Source of the DNA: JAAFIP01 sp031428975
GTDB lineage: Bacteria; Pseudomonadota; Gammaproteobacteria; Burkholderiales; Burkholderiaceae_C
Reading direction: 5' to 3'
DNA: 6,395 nt
Assembly: GCA_031428975.1 (NCBI GenBank)
Contig: JANOYR010000208.1
Span: 1 to 6,395, forward strand
Below the pieces are notes generated by a model. It did not search any database, was not told the DNA's origin, and worked only from the letters and a program-made list of their open reading frames with translations. Position 1 is the stretch's first letter. Every line of letters begins with the position of its first letter. The position numbers and the translations under genes were made by a program. Below are positions 1 through 5,227 of this stretch, piece by piece.

Positions 1-1581
1 CAGCTGTGGCCACAGCGCCAAATGCACGTCCAGCGTTTGGTCAGAATCCTCGCAGGAGTATTCGGCGGCCTTGGCCACGTCCACTTGGTCAAAGCCAATT
101 TGGTGCGCGCCTTTGCCGCAGAGGTCTTCGTAGCTGATGCCCCTGCGCCCCACATGGCGCTCGGCTAGGCTACTCAGGCCATGCGGTTTATGCACCTCTA
201 GCACATAGCTTTGCAGCATGGTGTCGTGCGCATAGCCCTGCACTTCAATGCCGTGGTTGGCCAACACATGGCGGTCGTATTTGATGTGCTGGCCCAGCTT
301 TTTGTGGGCTGGGTTTTCTAGCCAAGGCTTGAGTTTGGCCAATACCTCGTCAATGGGCAGCTGCTCTGGCGCATCGGGCCCTGTGTGGGCCAGCGGAATA
401 TAGGCCGCTTCGCCCGGAGTCACGCTCAGGCTAATGCCCACAATTTGGGCGCGCATTTCTACCAGCGAGGTAGTTTCGGTGTCGATGGCGGTGAGCTCGG
501 CTTGGCTGATTTTGACTAGCCAAGCGTCAAAGGCTGGCCATGTGAGAATGGTTTCGTAGGATTTATGGGTAACTTGCGAAATGGCTGGGGCTGTGGGCTC
601 GGCGGGTTCGTCAAACAGGCCGGGGTTGGTATTGGGCTGCCCTAGGGCAGGCTCAGTGCGAACGGCAGCAGCGGGGTTGCTAGATTTGCCGCCCAAGCTG
701 GCCACCAAGCCTTTAAACCCGTATTTTTGATAAAAATCAACCAATGTCGCCGTCGCCCCGTCATGTAGCACTATCGAATCCATAGTGGGTAGGCTGGGCA
801 CATAGGCGGTCAAATCGCAGTCGGTTTTAATGGTGAGCAGCGCCCGCGCTTTGGGCAGCCAGTCCAGCGCCTTGCGCAAATTCTCGCCCGCCACGCCTTT
901 GATCTCGTCGGCTCTGGCCACCAAATTGTCTAAATTGCCGTATTCGGCTAGCCACTTGGCCGCTGTTTTGGGGCCCACTTTTTCCACACCGGGCACGTTG
1001 TCCACCGTGTCGCCCACCAAGTTTTGGTAGTCCAGCATCAGGCTGGGTGGCACGCCAAATTCTGCCGTTACGCCCGCCACATCGCGGCGTTTGCCGTTCA
1101 TGGTGTCGATGATGGTGATGCGCTCGTTGACCAGCTGGCTCAGGTCTTTGTCGCCGCTGGATATCACCACGTCCATGCCGCGTTCAGCGCCCAGCCGCGC
1201 CAGCGTGCCCAGCACGTCGTCGGCCTCCACGCCGGGCATGGTGATCACGGGCCAGCCCAGCAGCCCAATCACCTCATGAATCGGCGCAATCTGCGCCCGC
1301 AAATCGGGCGGCATGGGCGAGCGCGTGGCCTTGTAGTCGGGGTATAAATCGTCCCGAAACGTGCCGCCCGGCGCATCAAACACACACACGGCGTATTTGG
1401 CAGGAAACTCTTTTTTGAGCGACGCCATCATGTTAATAATCCCGCGAATCGCCCCCGTGGGCGGGCTACTGGCATCGCCCGGCACCGCCCGCAGGTCGGG
1501 CATGGCGTGGAAAGCGCGGTAGAGGTAGCTGGAGCCGTCTACTAGCAAGAGGGTGTTTTCGGGGGTGAGTGGGGATGTCAT
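1..1581 (-). CDS. polA: DNA polymerase I, N-terminal part (5'-nuclease and 3'-5' exonuclease domains); C-terminal part off the left edge
   Basis: DNA polymerase I removes RNA primers, fills Okazaki and repair gaps, and proofreads. The reading frame is open for 527 codons from ATG (1579-1581) to the window edge. The family is usually about 930 residues, so only the polymerase domain is missing. The 5'-nuclease domain (about 1-290) shows the metal-binding acidic residues: D15 in LLLVDGSS, D69 in FDAPGGTFRDD, E119/D121/D122 in GVEADDVLGTL, D144/D146 in SSGDKDL, and D191/D194 in GDTVDNVPGV before the helix-hairpin-helix. A linker rich in Pro, Ala and Thr (about 300-340) follows. The proofreading exonuclease begins with DTETTSL (D367, E369), then HIKYDRHVL (D436) and YSCED (Y508, D512). 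All its catalytic residues are present, so proofreading should be active, unlike in Taq-type enzymes. No clear Shine-Dalgarno sequence precedes the ATG. The truncation is a window effect. Confidence 0.97.
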   Translation of the reverse strand, partial: MTSPLTPENTLLLVDGSSYLYRAFHAMPDLRAVPGDASSPPTGAIRGIINMMASLKKEFPAKYAVCVFDAPGGTFRDDLYPDYKATRSPMPPDLRAQIAPIHEVIGLLGWPVITMPGVEADDVLGTLARLGAERGMDVVISSGDKDLSQLVNERITIIDTMNGKRRDVAGVTAEFGVPPSLMLDYQNLVGDTVDNVPGVEKVGPKTAAKWLAEYGNLDNLVARADEIKGVAGENLRKALDWLPKARALLTIKTDCDLTAYVPSLPTMDSIVLHDGATATLVDFYQKYGFKGLVASLGGKSSNPAAAVRTEPALGQPNTNPGLFDEPAEPTAPAISQVTHKSYETILTWPAFDAWLVKISQAELTAIDTETTSLVEMRAQIVGISLSVTPGEAAYIPLAHTGPDAPEQLPIDEVLAKLKPWLENPAHKKLGQHIKYDRHVLANHGIEVQGYAHDTMLQSYVLEVHKPHGLSSLAERHVGRRGISYEDLCGKGAHQIGFDQVDVAKAAEYSCEDSDQTLDVHLALWPQL

Positions 1582-1610
1582 AGGCAGCTATTGTGCATCG
1601 AATGTGGCGC

Positions 1611-1635
1611 CGTTCGCCCTGAGCTTGTCGAAGGG
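1611..1635. repeat. REP-like dispersed element (TTCGCCCTGAGCTTGTCGAA type)
   Basis: The imperfect palindrome TTCGCCCTGAGCTTGTCGAA with a flanking GG is the core of an intergenic repeat found in many copies in diverse proteobacterial genomes. Its outer arms TTCG and CGAA pair, and the centre is partly symmetric around AGCT. Here it lies about 30-55 bases upstream of the polA start, so it may fall in the polA 5' leader or promoter. Its identity comes from recognition of the sequence. Only one copy is in the window. Confidence 0.7.
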
Positions 1636-1692
1636 TTCATGCTGACTTTGTATCTAGTAGCCGCCCGCAACCGCTCCAGTGCGCTGCCCGCT

Positions 1693-1723
1693 TGGCATCC
1701 AAAGTGCCAGCCCGCTGAGCGGG
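1693..1723. repeat. Two adjacent small hairpins
   Basis: TGGCA (1693-1697) pairs with TGCCA (1705-1709) across a 7-base loop. One base later CCCGC (1711-1715) pairs with GCGGG (1719-1723) across TGA. Neither is followed by a T-run on either strand, so they are not intrinsic terminators. They sit directly beside the larger inverted repeat that follows and may belong to the same structured element. Confidence 0.45.
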
Positions 1724-1818
1724 AAGCATCTCCAGTACTCGCTTTTTGGGGGATATTCATAACTCGCCCTGCGGGCTCAAACAGATGAATATCCTGATCC
1801 CCAAAAGCTCCGTGCTTC
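1723..1818. repeat. Long interrupted inverted repeat with nested hairpin
   Basis: The arms GGATATTCAT (1751-1760) and ATGAATATCC (1785-1794) are a perfect 10-base inverted pair. The 24-base loop contains a nested GCCC-TGC-GGGC hairpin (1766-1776). Outside a 5-base bulge (1795-1799), TTTTGGG (1744-1750) pairs with CCCAAAA (1800-1806). Further out, GAAGCA (1723-1728) pairs with TGCTTC (1813-1818). The layered pairing over about 96 bases is far more than chance would normally give in non-coding DNA. It could be a palindromic mobile repeat, a structured leader RNA or a bidirectional terminator. No T-run follows the full stem, and I do not recognise the family. Confidence 0.6.
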
Positions 1819-1834
1819 GAGCCCGTCCCTCAAC

Positions 1835-1867
1835 GGATGTCGGCGTCATATGGTCATAGTCTGCTAT
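1835..1867. repeat. 33-bp direct repeat, copy A
   Basis: This 33-base stretch matches positions 5143-5175 in the same orientation at 30 of 33 bases, including an exact 17-base core CGTCATATGGTCATAGT (1844-1860). Mismatches lie at repeat positions 8, 9 and 27. Inside it GTCATA occurs twice, 8 bases apart. Beyond position 1867 the two copies diverge, although both become AT-rich. Function unknown: it could be a regulator-binding site, part of a promoter, or the edge of a dispersed repeat family. Confidence 0.85.
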
Positions 1868-1966
1868 GAAAAATATATTAAGCAGTTGCTAACGCTTTGA
1901 TGATTCTGCTCACACTGGCGTGCTGGGTTTGCCTTCTTCACTTTTCTTCTATGCGCCTATCGAACA

Positions 1967-1995
1967 GGTCAAATCGGGTCAATCAATGGATATTT
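1967..1995 (+). repeat. Upstream GGTCAAAT direct repeat, copy 1, before fic
   Basis: This stretch aligns without gaps to 2018-2046 at 23 of 29 bases, an offset of 51 bases or roughly five helical turns. It begins GGTCAAATCGGGTCAAT. It lies just upstream of the fic start and is a candidate operator half or a local duplication of the start region. It contains an ATG at the position matching the fic ATG at 2037, but that frame stops a few codons later. Confidence 0.6.
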
Positions 1996-2017
1996 CACCT
2001 TTTTAGCGCTTCAATTG

Positions 2018-2046
2018 GGTCAAATTGGGTACATTAATGGGTATGT
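2018..2046 (+). promoter_or_regulatory. GGTCAAAT direct repeat, copy 2, overlapping the fic start; candidate operator
   Basis: This copy begins GGTCAAATTGGGTACAT and covers the candidate fic start codons. Just upstream it forms a tandem CAATTGGGT/CAAATTGGGT (2012-2030). A related motif in inverted orientation, CCAATTGACCC (3112-3122), follows the fic stop codon. Repeated GGGTCAA-type words around a gene whose product ends in a DNA-binding-like winged helix suggest autoregulation. That role is inference; the repeats themselves are visible. Confidence 0.4.
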
Positions 2047-3092
2047 TCAACGTACACAGCATCACCATTACCGCCGAAATCTTGGCGCTCATTGCAAAAA
2101 TTGATGAGTTCAAAGGGGCATGGCGGGCGCTGGGCACGCTGGCGCCTGAGCGGCTCTTTTCGCTGCGGCGGGTGGCCACCATTGAAAGCATCGGCTCGTC
2201 TACCCGCATAGAGGGCAGCAAGCTGTCTAACCAAGCGGTAGAAGCCTTGCTGGCGCGGCTGGAAATGAAGCAATTTGATACCCGTGACGAGCAGGAGGTG
2301 GCGGGCTATGCCGCTGTGATGGAGACAGTGTTTGGCTCTTGGCAACACATCTCACCCACTGAAAACCACATCCAACAATTGCACCGCGATTTGCTGCAAC
2401 ACAGCAGCAAAGATGCGCGGCACCGTGGCGGCTATAAAACCACGCCCAACCATGTGGGCGCGTTCAATGAAGCAGGCGAGCAAATAGCCGTTGTATTTGA
2501 AACTGCAAGCCCATTTGACACCCCGACCCTGATGCAAGAGCTTGTCGCTTGGTACAACGGTGAAACCACCGAACAAAGCCTGCACCCTTTGCTGGCGATC
2601 GCTGTTTTTATTGTTGTTTTTTTAGAAATTCATCCCTTCAAAGACGGTAATGGCCGCTTGTCGCGCGTTTTGACAACGCTGCTGCTCCTGCGGGCGGGGT
2701 ATGCCTATGTGCCTTACAGCTCGCTGGAGTCTATCGTCGAGCAAAATAAGCAGGGCTATTACCTTGCGCTGCGCCAAACGCAAGGCACGATCAGAAGTGC
2801 AGCGCCAAACTGGCAAGCTTGGATTTTATTTTTTATACGCTCGCTGCGCTCGCAAGTGCTGCATCTTGAGCAAAAAGTCAGCCATGAGCAACTCGTTTTA
2901 GCCGCATTACCCGAACTGTCCTTGCACATTATTGAGCTGGCCCAAAGGCAAGGGCGCATCACCATGGCAGATATTGTTTTGTCCAGTGGCGCGAACCGCA
3001 ACACGGTTAAAAAGCATTTGGTGAAGTTGACGCATGCCGGGCAGCTGGTGCAGCACGGTGCAGGGCGCGGGGTTTGGTATGGTCTGAACTAA
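2037..3092 (+). CDS. Fic family protein (AMP-transferase) with N-terminal inhibitory motif and C-terminal winged helix
   Basis: Fic enzymes usually transfer AMP from ATP to a Ser, Thr or Tyr hydroxyl of a target protein; the target here is unknown. Using ATG 2037 (351 residues), the full core motif HPFKDGNGRLSR spans 199-210, with catalytic H199 and phosphate/metal-binding D203, N205, R207 and R210 intact. The target-docking flap region is HRGGYKTTPNHVG (129-141). S55-TRI-E59-G60 fits the [S/T]xxxE[G/N] inhibitory motif N-terminal to the Fic core (class II), so the enzyme is probably self-inhibited and needs no separate antitoxin; no antitoxin gene is adjacent. Residues 297-351 form a winged-helix-like domain (RITMADIVLSSGANRNTVKKH). 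TTG 2025 and ATG 2043 are alternative starts, and none has a good ribosome-binding site. The EamA gene follows after 45 bases and may be co-transcribed. The length suits class II Fic proteins. Confidence 0.93.
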   Translation: MGMFNVHSITITAEILALIAKIDEFKGAWRALGTLAPERLFSLRRVATIESIGSSTRIEGSKLSNQAVEALLARLEMKQFDTRDEQEVAGYAAVMETVFGSWQHISPTENHIQQLHRDLLQHSSKDARHRGGYKTTPNHVGAFNEAGEQIAVVFETASPFDTPTLMQELVAWYNGETTEQSLHPLLAIAVFIVVFLEIHPFKDGNGRLSRVLTTLLLLRAGYAYVPYSSLESIVEQNKQGYYLALRQTQGTIRSAAPNWQAWILFFIRSLRSQVLHLEQKVSHEQLVLAALPELSLHIIELAQRQGRITMADIVLSSGANRNTVKKHLVKLTHAGQLVQHGAGRGVWYGLN

Positions 3093-3111
3093 AAGCGCCA
3101 AATTAAAATAG

Positions 3112-3122
3112 CCAATTGACCC
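3112..3122 (-). repeat. Inverted GGGTCAATTGG motif after fic
   Basis: CCAATTGACCC is the reverse complement of GGGTCAATTGG, which differs by one inserted A from GGGTCAAATTGG at the fic start (2018-2028). It lies in the 45-base gap between the fic stop and the EamA start. It may be a third operator-like site or a chance match; at this length the case is weak. Confidence 0.3.
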
Positions 3123-3137
3123 CACTAAAGCCAATCC

Positions 3138-4199
3138 ATGCCCACCACCCCAACCAAACCCCACGCCCCCGCCCTGCGCGGCGGCGCCTTGGCTTTGCTG
3201 GCTGCTGCGCTGTTTGGTATCAGCACACCCTTGGTGCAGCTTGCGGGGCTGGGCTTGGGGGCTTTTAGCACGGCGGCGCTGCTTTATGCAGGCGCAGGGG
3301 CGCTGGGCTTTGTGCTGCGCGAGCCTGTGCAGGCAGAGGCAGGGCTGGCGCGGGGCGATTGGCCGCGCATCGTGGCCATGGCCTGCTTTGGCGCGGTGAT
3401 TGGCCCTGTAGCCTTGGTTTGGGGTTTGCAGCACACCAGCGGCACCAGTGCCTCGCTGATGTTGACGTTAGAGGCTTTGTTCACCGCTGTGCTGGCTTGG
3501 CGGCTTTACCACGAGACGATGGACCGGCGTGTGTGCAGCGCCATGCTGCTCTTGCTGCTGGGTGGCGCGGCGCTGGTGCTAGACCAAAGCCGTGCGGGGC
3601 AGGCGGAGTTCGCTGGTTTGCTGGCCGTGCTGGTGGCCACGCTGGCTTGGGGCATTGACAACACGCTCTCCCGCGCCGTGGCCGACCGCGACCCCAGCCA
3701 AGTGGTATTGGCCAAATCGGTATTGGGCAGCGCAGTGACCTTGGCTTTGGCTTTTGGCCTGAACGAGCCCCTGCCCAGCGCGTGGGCTGCGGGGGCGCTG
3801 CTGGCTATTGGCGCAGCAGGTTACGGCCTGAGCTTGCGCTTTTACCTGCTAGCGCAGCGCTCTTTTGGCGCTGCGCGCACAGGCTCTGTCTTTGCTTTTG
3901 CACCTTTTATAGGCGCGGTGGTAGCGTACGCGCTGGGTGAGCGTGCTGGCAGCGCTTTGCTTGTTTTAGGCGGTGTGCTGATGCTCGCTGGCGTGGCCTT
4001 GCATCTGCTGGAGTCACATGCACACGCGCATGTCCACGATGCGATGACGCACGAGCACGCGCATAGCCACGACGATGGACACCATGGGCATAGTCACGCA
4101 GAGACAGTGCTAGGCTCGCACAACCATTTGCACCAACACAGCCCGCAGCAGCACGCACACCCCCATACCCCTGATTTGCACCACGGCCACGCCCACTAA
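3138..4199 (+). CDS. EamA/DMT-family transporter with a histidine-rich cytoplasmic tail
   Basis: This is an inner-membrane drug/metabolite transporter-superfamily protein of 353 residues. Two EamA repeats are visible, at about 14-140 and 150-290, together giving about ten hydrophobic helices. Typical EamA features include ALFGISTPLVQLA in helix 1, the short GLQHTSGTSASLMLTLEALFTAVLAW stretch in two parts (about 96-121), and the matching RSFGAARTGSVFAFAPF region in the second half. After the last helix, residues 294-353 form a tail with 23 His in 60 residues, plus some Asp and Glu, ending PHTPDLHHGHAH. In the ten-helix topology this end is cytoplasmic. Such tails usually bind Ni, Co, Zn or Cu, so metal efflux or metal-gated transport is plausible, but the substrate cannot be read from the sequence. 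I recall related EamA transporters with similar tails. ATG 3138 has only a weak upstream Shine-Dalgarno. It converges on the fecR-like gene with a 27-base gap. Confidence 0.9.
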   Translation: MPTTPTKPHAPALRGGALALLAAALFGISTPLVQLAGLGLGAFSTAALLYAGAGALGFVLREPVQAEAGLARGDWPRIVAMACFGAVIGPVALVWGLQHTSGTSASLMLTLEALFTAVLAWRLYHETMDRRVCSAMLLLLLGGAALVLDQSRAGQAEFAGLLAVLVATLAWGIDNTLSRAVADRDPSQVVLAKSVLGSAVTLALAFGLNEPLPSAWAAGALLAIGAAGYGLSLRFYLLAQRSFGAARTGSVFAFAPFIGAVVAYALGERAGSALLVLGGVLMLAGVALHLLESHAHAHVHDAMTHEHAHSHDDGHHGHSHAETVLGSHNHLHQHSPQQHAHPHTPDLHHGHAH

Positions 4200-4221
4200 A
4201 GGCCGTGCCATGCCTTGGCCT
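4199..4221. terminator. Possible short hairpin between convergent genes
   Basis: The gap between the EamA and FecR-like stop codons contains AGGCC (4200-4204) and GGCCT (4217-4221). An alternative is AAGGC (4199-4203) pairing with GCCTT (4212-4216). Its place between two convergent genes suits a shared terminator. The stem is short, there is no T-run on either strand, and no better candidate is visible, so the call is weak. Confidence 0.25.
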
Positions 4222-4226
4222 ACCCC

Positions 4227-4955
4227 TCAGCGCCGCACCCAAGGCGCGCGCCGCCCCACGCATTTTTCTAGCCCGTCCATCTCGTCGTCGGTATGCGTCT
4301 CAAACGGCGCATCCATGATCCATTGGCCGTCAACTGGCTCGTTGGGACACAGGCGGGGCGCGTGCTGGGTGGCGGCCACTATGGCTGACGCGCCTGTGCG
4401 CACGCTGGTGAGCTCCACTTGGCCGTGGCAGGTGCAAAAATACAGGCCTTCGCCGCGCGTTTCCATATAGGTGCCGGTGCCGCGAATGCCGATGGTGGCG
4501 GTGGCCGTGAGGATGCGCACTTGCTCGGAGCTGCGCTTGCCAAACACCGCGCCCACCGCGCCCGTGACCAAGCGCAGCGCACCAATCACGCTGCTGCGCA
4601 CCGCGTTGGGCTGAATGACCAGCTCGGTGCGTTGGCGCAAAAAGATGGCATCCGCACCAATAGCCAGCCAAATCTGCCCGTCCGACCCCGTCGTTAGCGT
4701 GTCGCCCGGGCGAATAACCGCCTTTTCGCTGGTAATGCGCTCGCCGTTGACGCGCACCAAGCCGCGCAAGTAATGGATGCCGTCAAAAGCGCTGGTGATG
4801 GGCGGGGCGACCAGTGGTGCGAGCGGGGCGCTAGACGTTTGCGCGCCAACGGTGCCAAAAGGCATCGCCACCGAGGCGGCGCTGGCCAGCATCAGACTGC
4901 GGCGGGCGATGCGGGGGCTTGGGGTGGTCGTGGGGGGGGCTAGTGGGTGTTGCAT
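4227..4955 (-). CDS. Exported FecR-domain protein, likely periplasmic
   Basis: The protein has 242 residues. Residues 15-38 form a signal peptide with twin arginines (R18-R19) before a short hydrophobic stretch and a VGA|Q-type cleavage site near residue 38, so Tat or Sec export is plausible. The FecR domain follows: IRPGDTLTTGSDGQ (81-94), a beta-rich middle region, and ATIGIRGTGTYMETR (153-167). It continues into FCTCHGQVEL (173-182), with a Cys-x-Cys pair at 174 and 176 that I recall in betaproteobacterial members. Classic FecR proteins have a cytoplasmic anti-sigma segment and sit beside a FecI sigma factor; neither is present here. This is therefore better read as a stand-alone exported FecR-domain protein of unknown role than as an iron-citrate regulator. 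ATG 4953-4955 is chosen because it retains the twin-arginine region; no Shine-Dalgarno sequence is evident. Confidence 0.87.
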   Translation of the reverse strand: MQHPLAPPTTTPSPRIARRSLMLASAASVAMPFGTVGAQTSSAPLAPLVAPPITSAFDGIHYLRGLVRVNGERITSEKAVIRPGDTLTTGSDGQIWLAIGADAIFLRQRTELVIQPNAVRSSVIGALRLVTGAVGAVFGKRSSEQVRILTATATIGIRGTGTYMETRGEGLYFCTCHGQVELTSVRTGASAIVAATQHAPRLCPNEPVDGQWIMDAPFETHTDDEMDGLEKCVGRRAPWVRR

Positions 4956-5227
4956 GGCTGGTTTGCGAGGGCTAGTTGTATGACTGATAGTCGCACAACA
5001 TCGTTGATTCTTTCAAAAACGGCTTTTCTAATGCCTCGACACTTCCCCTGCACCTGCCCCACCCAGCCCCGTACAATGCCCCATTCACGCCACTTGGCGC
5101 TGCCAAACCACGCAAAAAACTCTTATTTACAGAAAATTTGTAGGATGTCATCGTCATATGGTCATAGTATGCTATTTAATTTATAGTATTTACGCACTTC
5201 ACTCCTCACTCCTCCCCTACTAGCACC
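4956..5227. other. Divergent intergenic region between the FecR-like gene and thrB
   Basis: These 272 bases must carry the start signals for both flanking genes. A good -10-like TACAAT lies at 5072-5077 (plus), but only a poor -35 match (TGCACC, 5049-5054) stands at 17-base spacing. A 4-bp hairpin, CGCC/GGCG with an ACTT loop, lies at 5089-5098. The AT-rich stretch 5170-5192 with TATAGT could hold a closer thrB promoter. Copy B of the 33-bp repeat is at 5143-5175. The last 25 bases before thrB are pyrimidine-rich, with no ribosome-binding site. No gene is seen here. Confidence 0.6.
5143..5175. repeat. 33-bp direct repeat, copy B, upstream of thrB
   Basis: This copy matches 1835-1867 at 30 of 33 bases and in the same orientation. 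It ends 52 bases before the thrB GTG. It contains GTCATC, GTCATA and GTCATA beginning at 5147, 5153 and 5161, a short repeated word that could be a binding-site array. The sequence after it is AT-rich (TTTAATTTATAGTATT), which would suit a promoter. Its function is not known to me. Confidence 0.85.

Larger units (their letters stand above)
1582..2036. other. Repeat-rich divergent intergenic region between polA and fic
   Basis: These 455 bases separate two divergent genes and must contain both of their promoters, but I cannot place a convincing -35/-10 pair. Two 60-65 codon frames overlap 1578-1788 on opposite strands. Both read through the REP-like element, giving the words VRPELVEG and PSTSSGRT that are typical of spurious ORFs over this repeat, so I do not call them genes. 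The region holds, in order, a REP-like element, two small hairpins, a long interrupted inverted repeat, copy A of a 33-bp repeat, and a pair of 29-bp direct repeats that runs into the fic start. The stretch at about 1862-1900, AT-rich and ending GTTGCTAACGCTT, resembles an intergenic repeat I associate with Comamonadaceae. That is a memory-based impression. Confidence 0.75.

Noticed and set aside
1578..1788. Two overlapping 60-65 codon frames on opposite strands in the polA-fic intergenic region
   Set aside because: Both translate the REP-like element (VRPELVEG / PSTSSGRT) and the adjacent inverted repeat, have no ribosome-binding site and show no recognisable domain.
1835..1867. CRISPR-like interpretation of the 33-bp repeats
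   Set aside because: Only two copies exist, 3.3 kb apart with genes between them, and no cas genes or spacer array are present.
2907..3434. A 175-codon minus-strand frame covering the end of fic and the start of the EamA gene
   Set aside because: It runs antisense across two well-supported genes and their gap, with a composition rich in Gln, Arg and Ala typical of shadow frames, and shows no domain.
3907..4263. A 118-codon minus-strand frame across the histidine-rich tail
   Set aside because: It is the complement of the repetitive CAC/CAT codons of the EamA tail, so its Arg- and Ala-rich sequence is a by-product.
5049..5077. A thrB promoter with TGCACC and TACAAT
   Set aside because: The -10 is good, but the -35 matches at only three of six positions and the leader would be about 145 bases; not strong enough to list as a feature.
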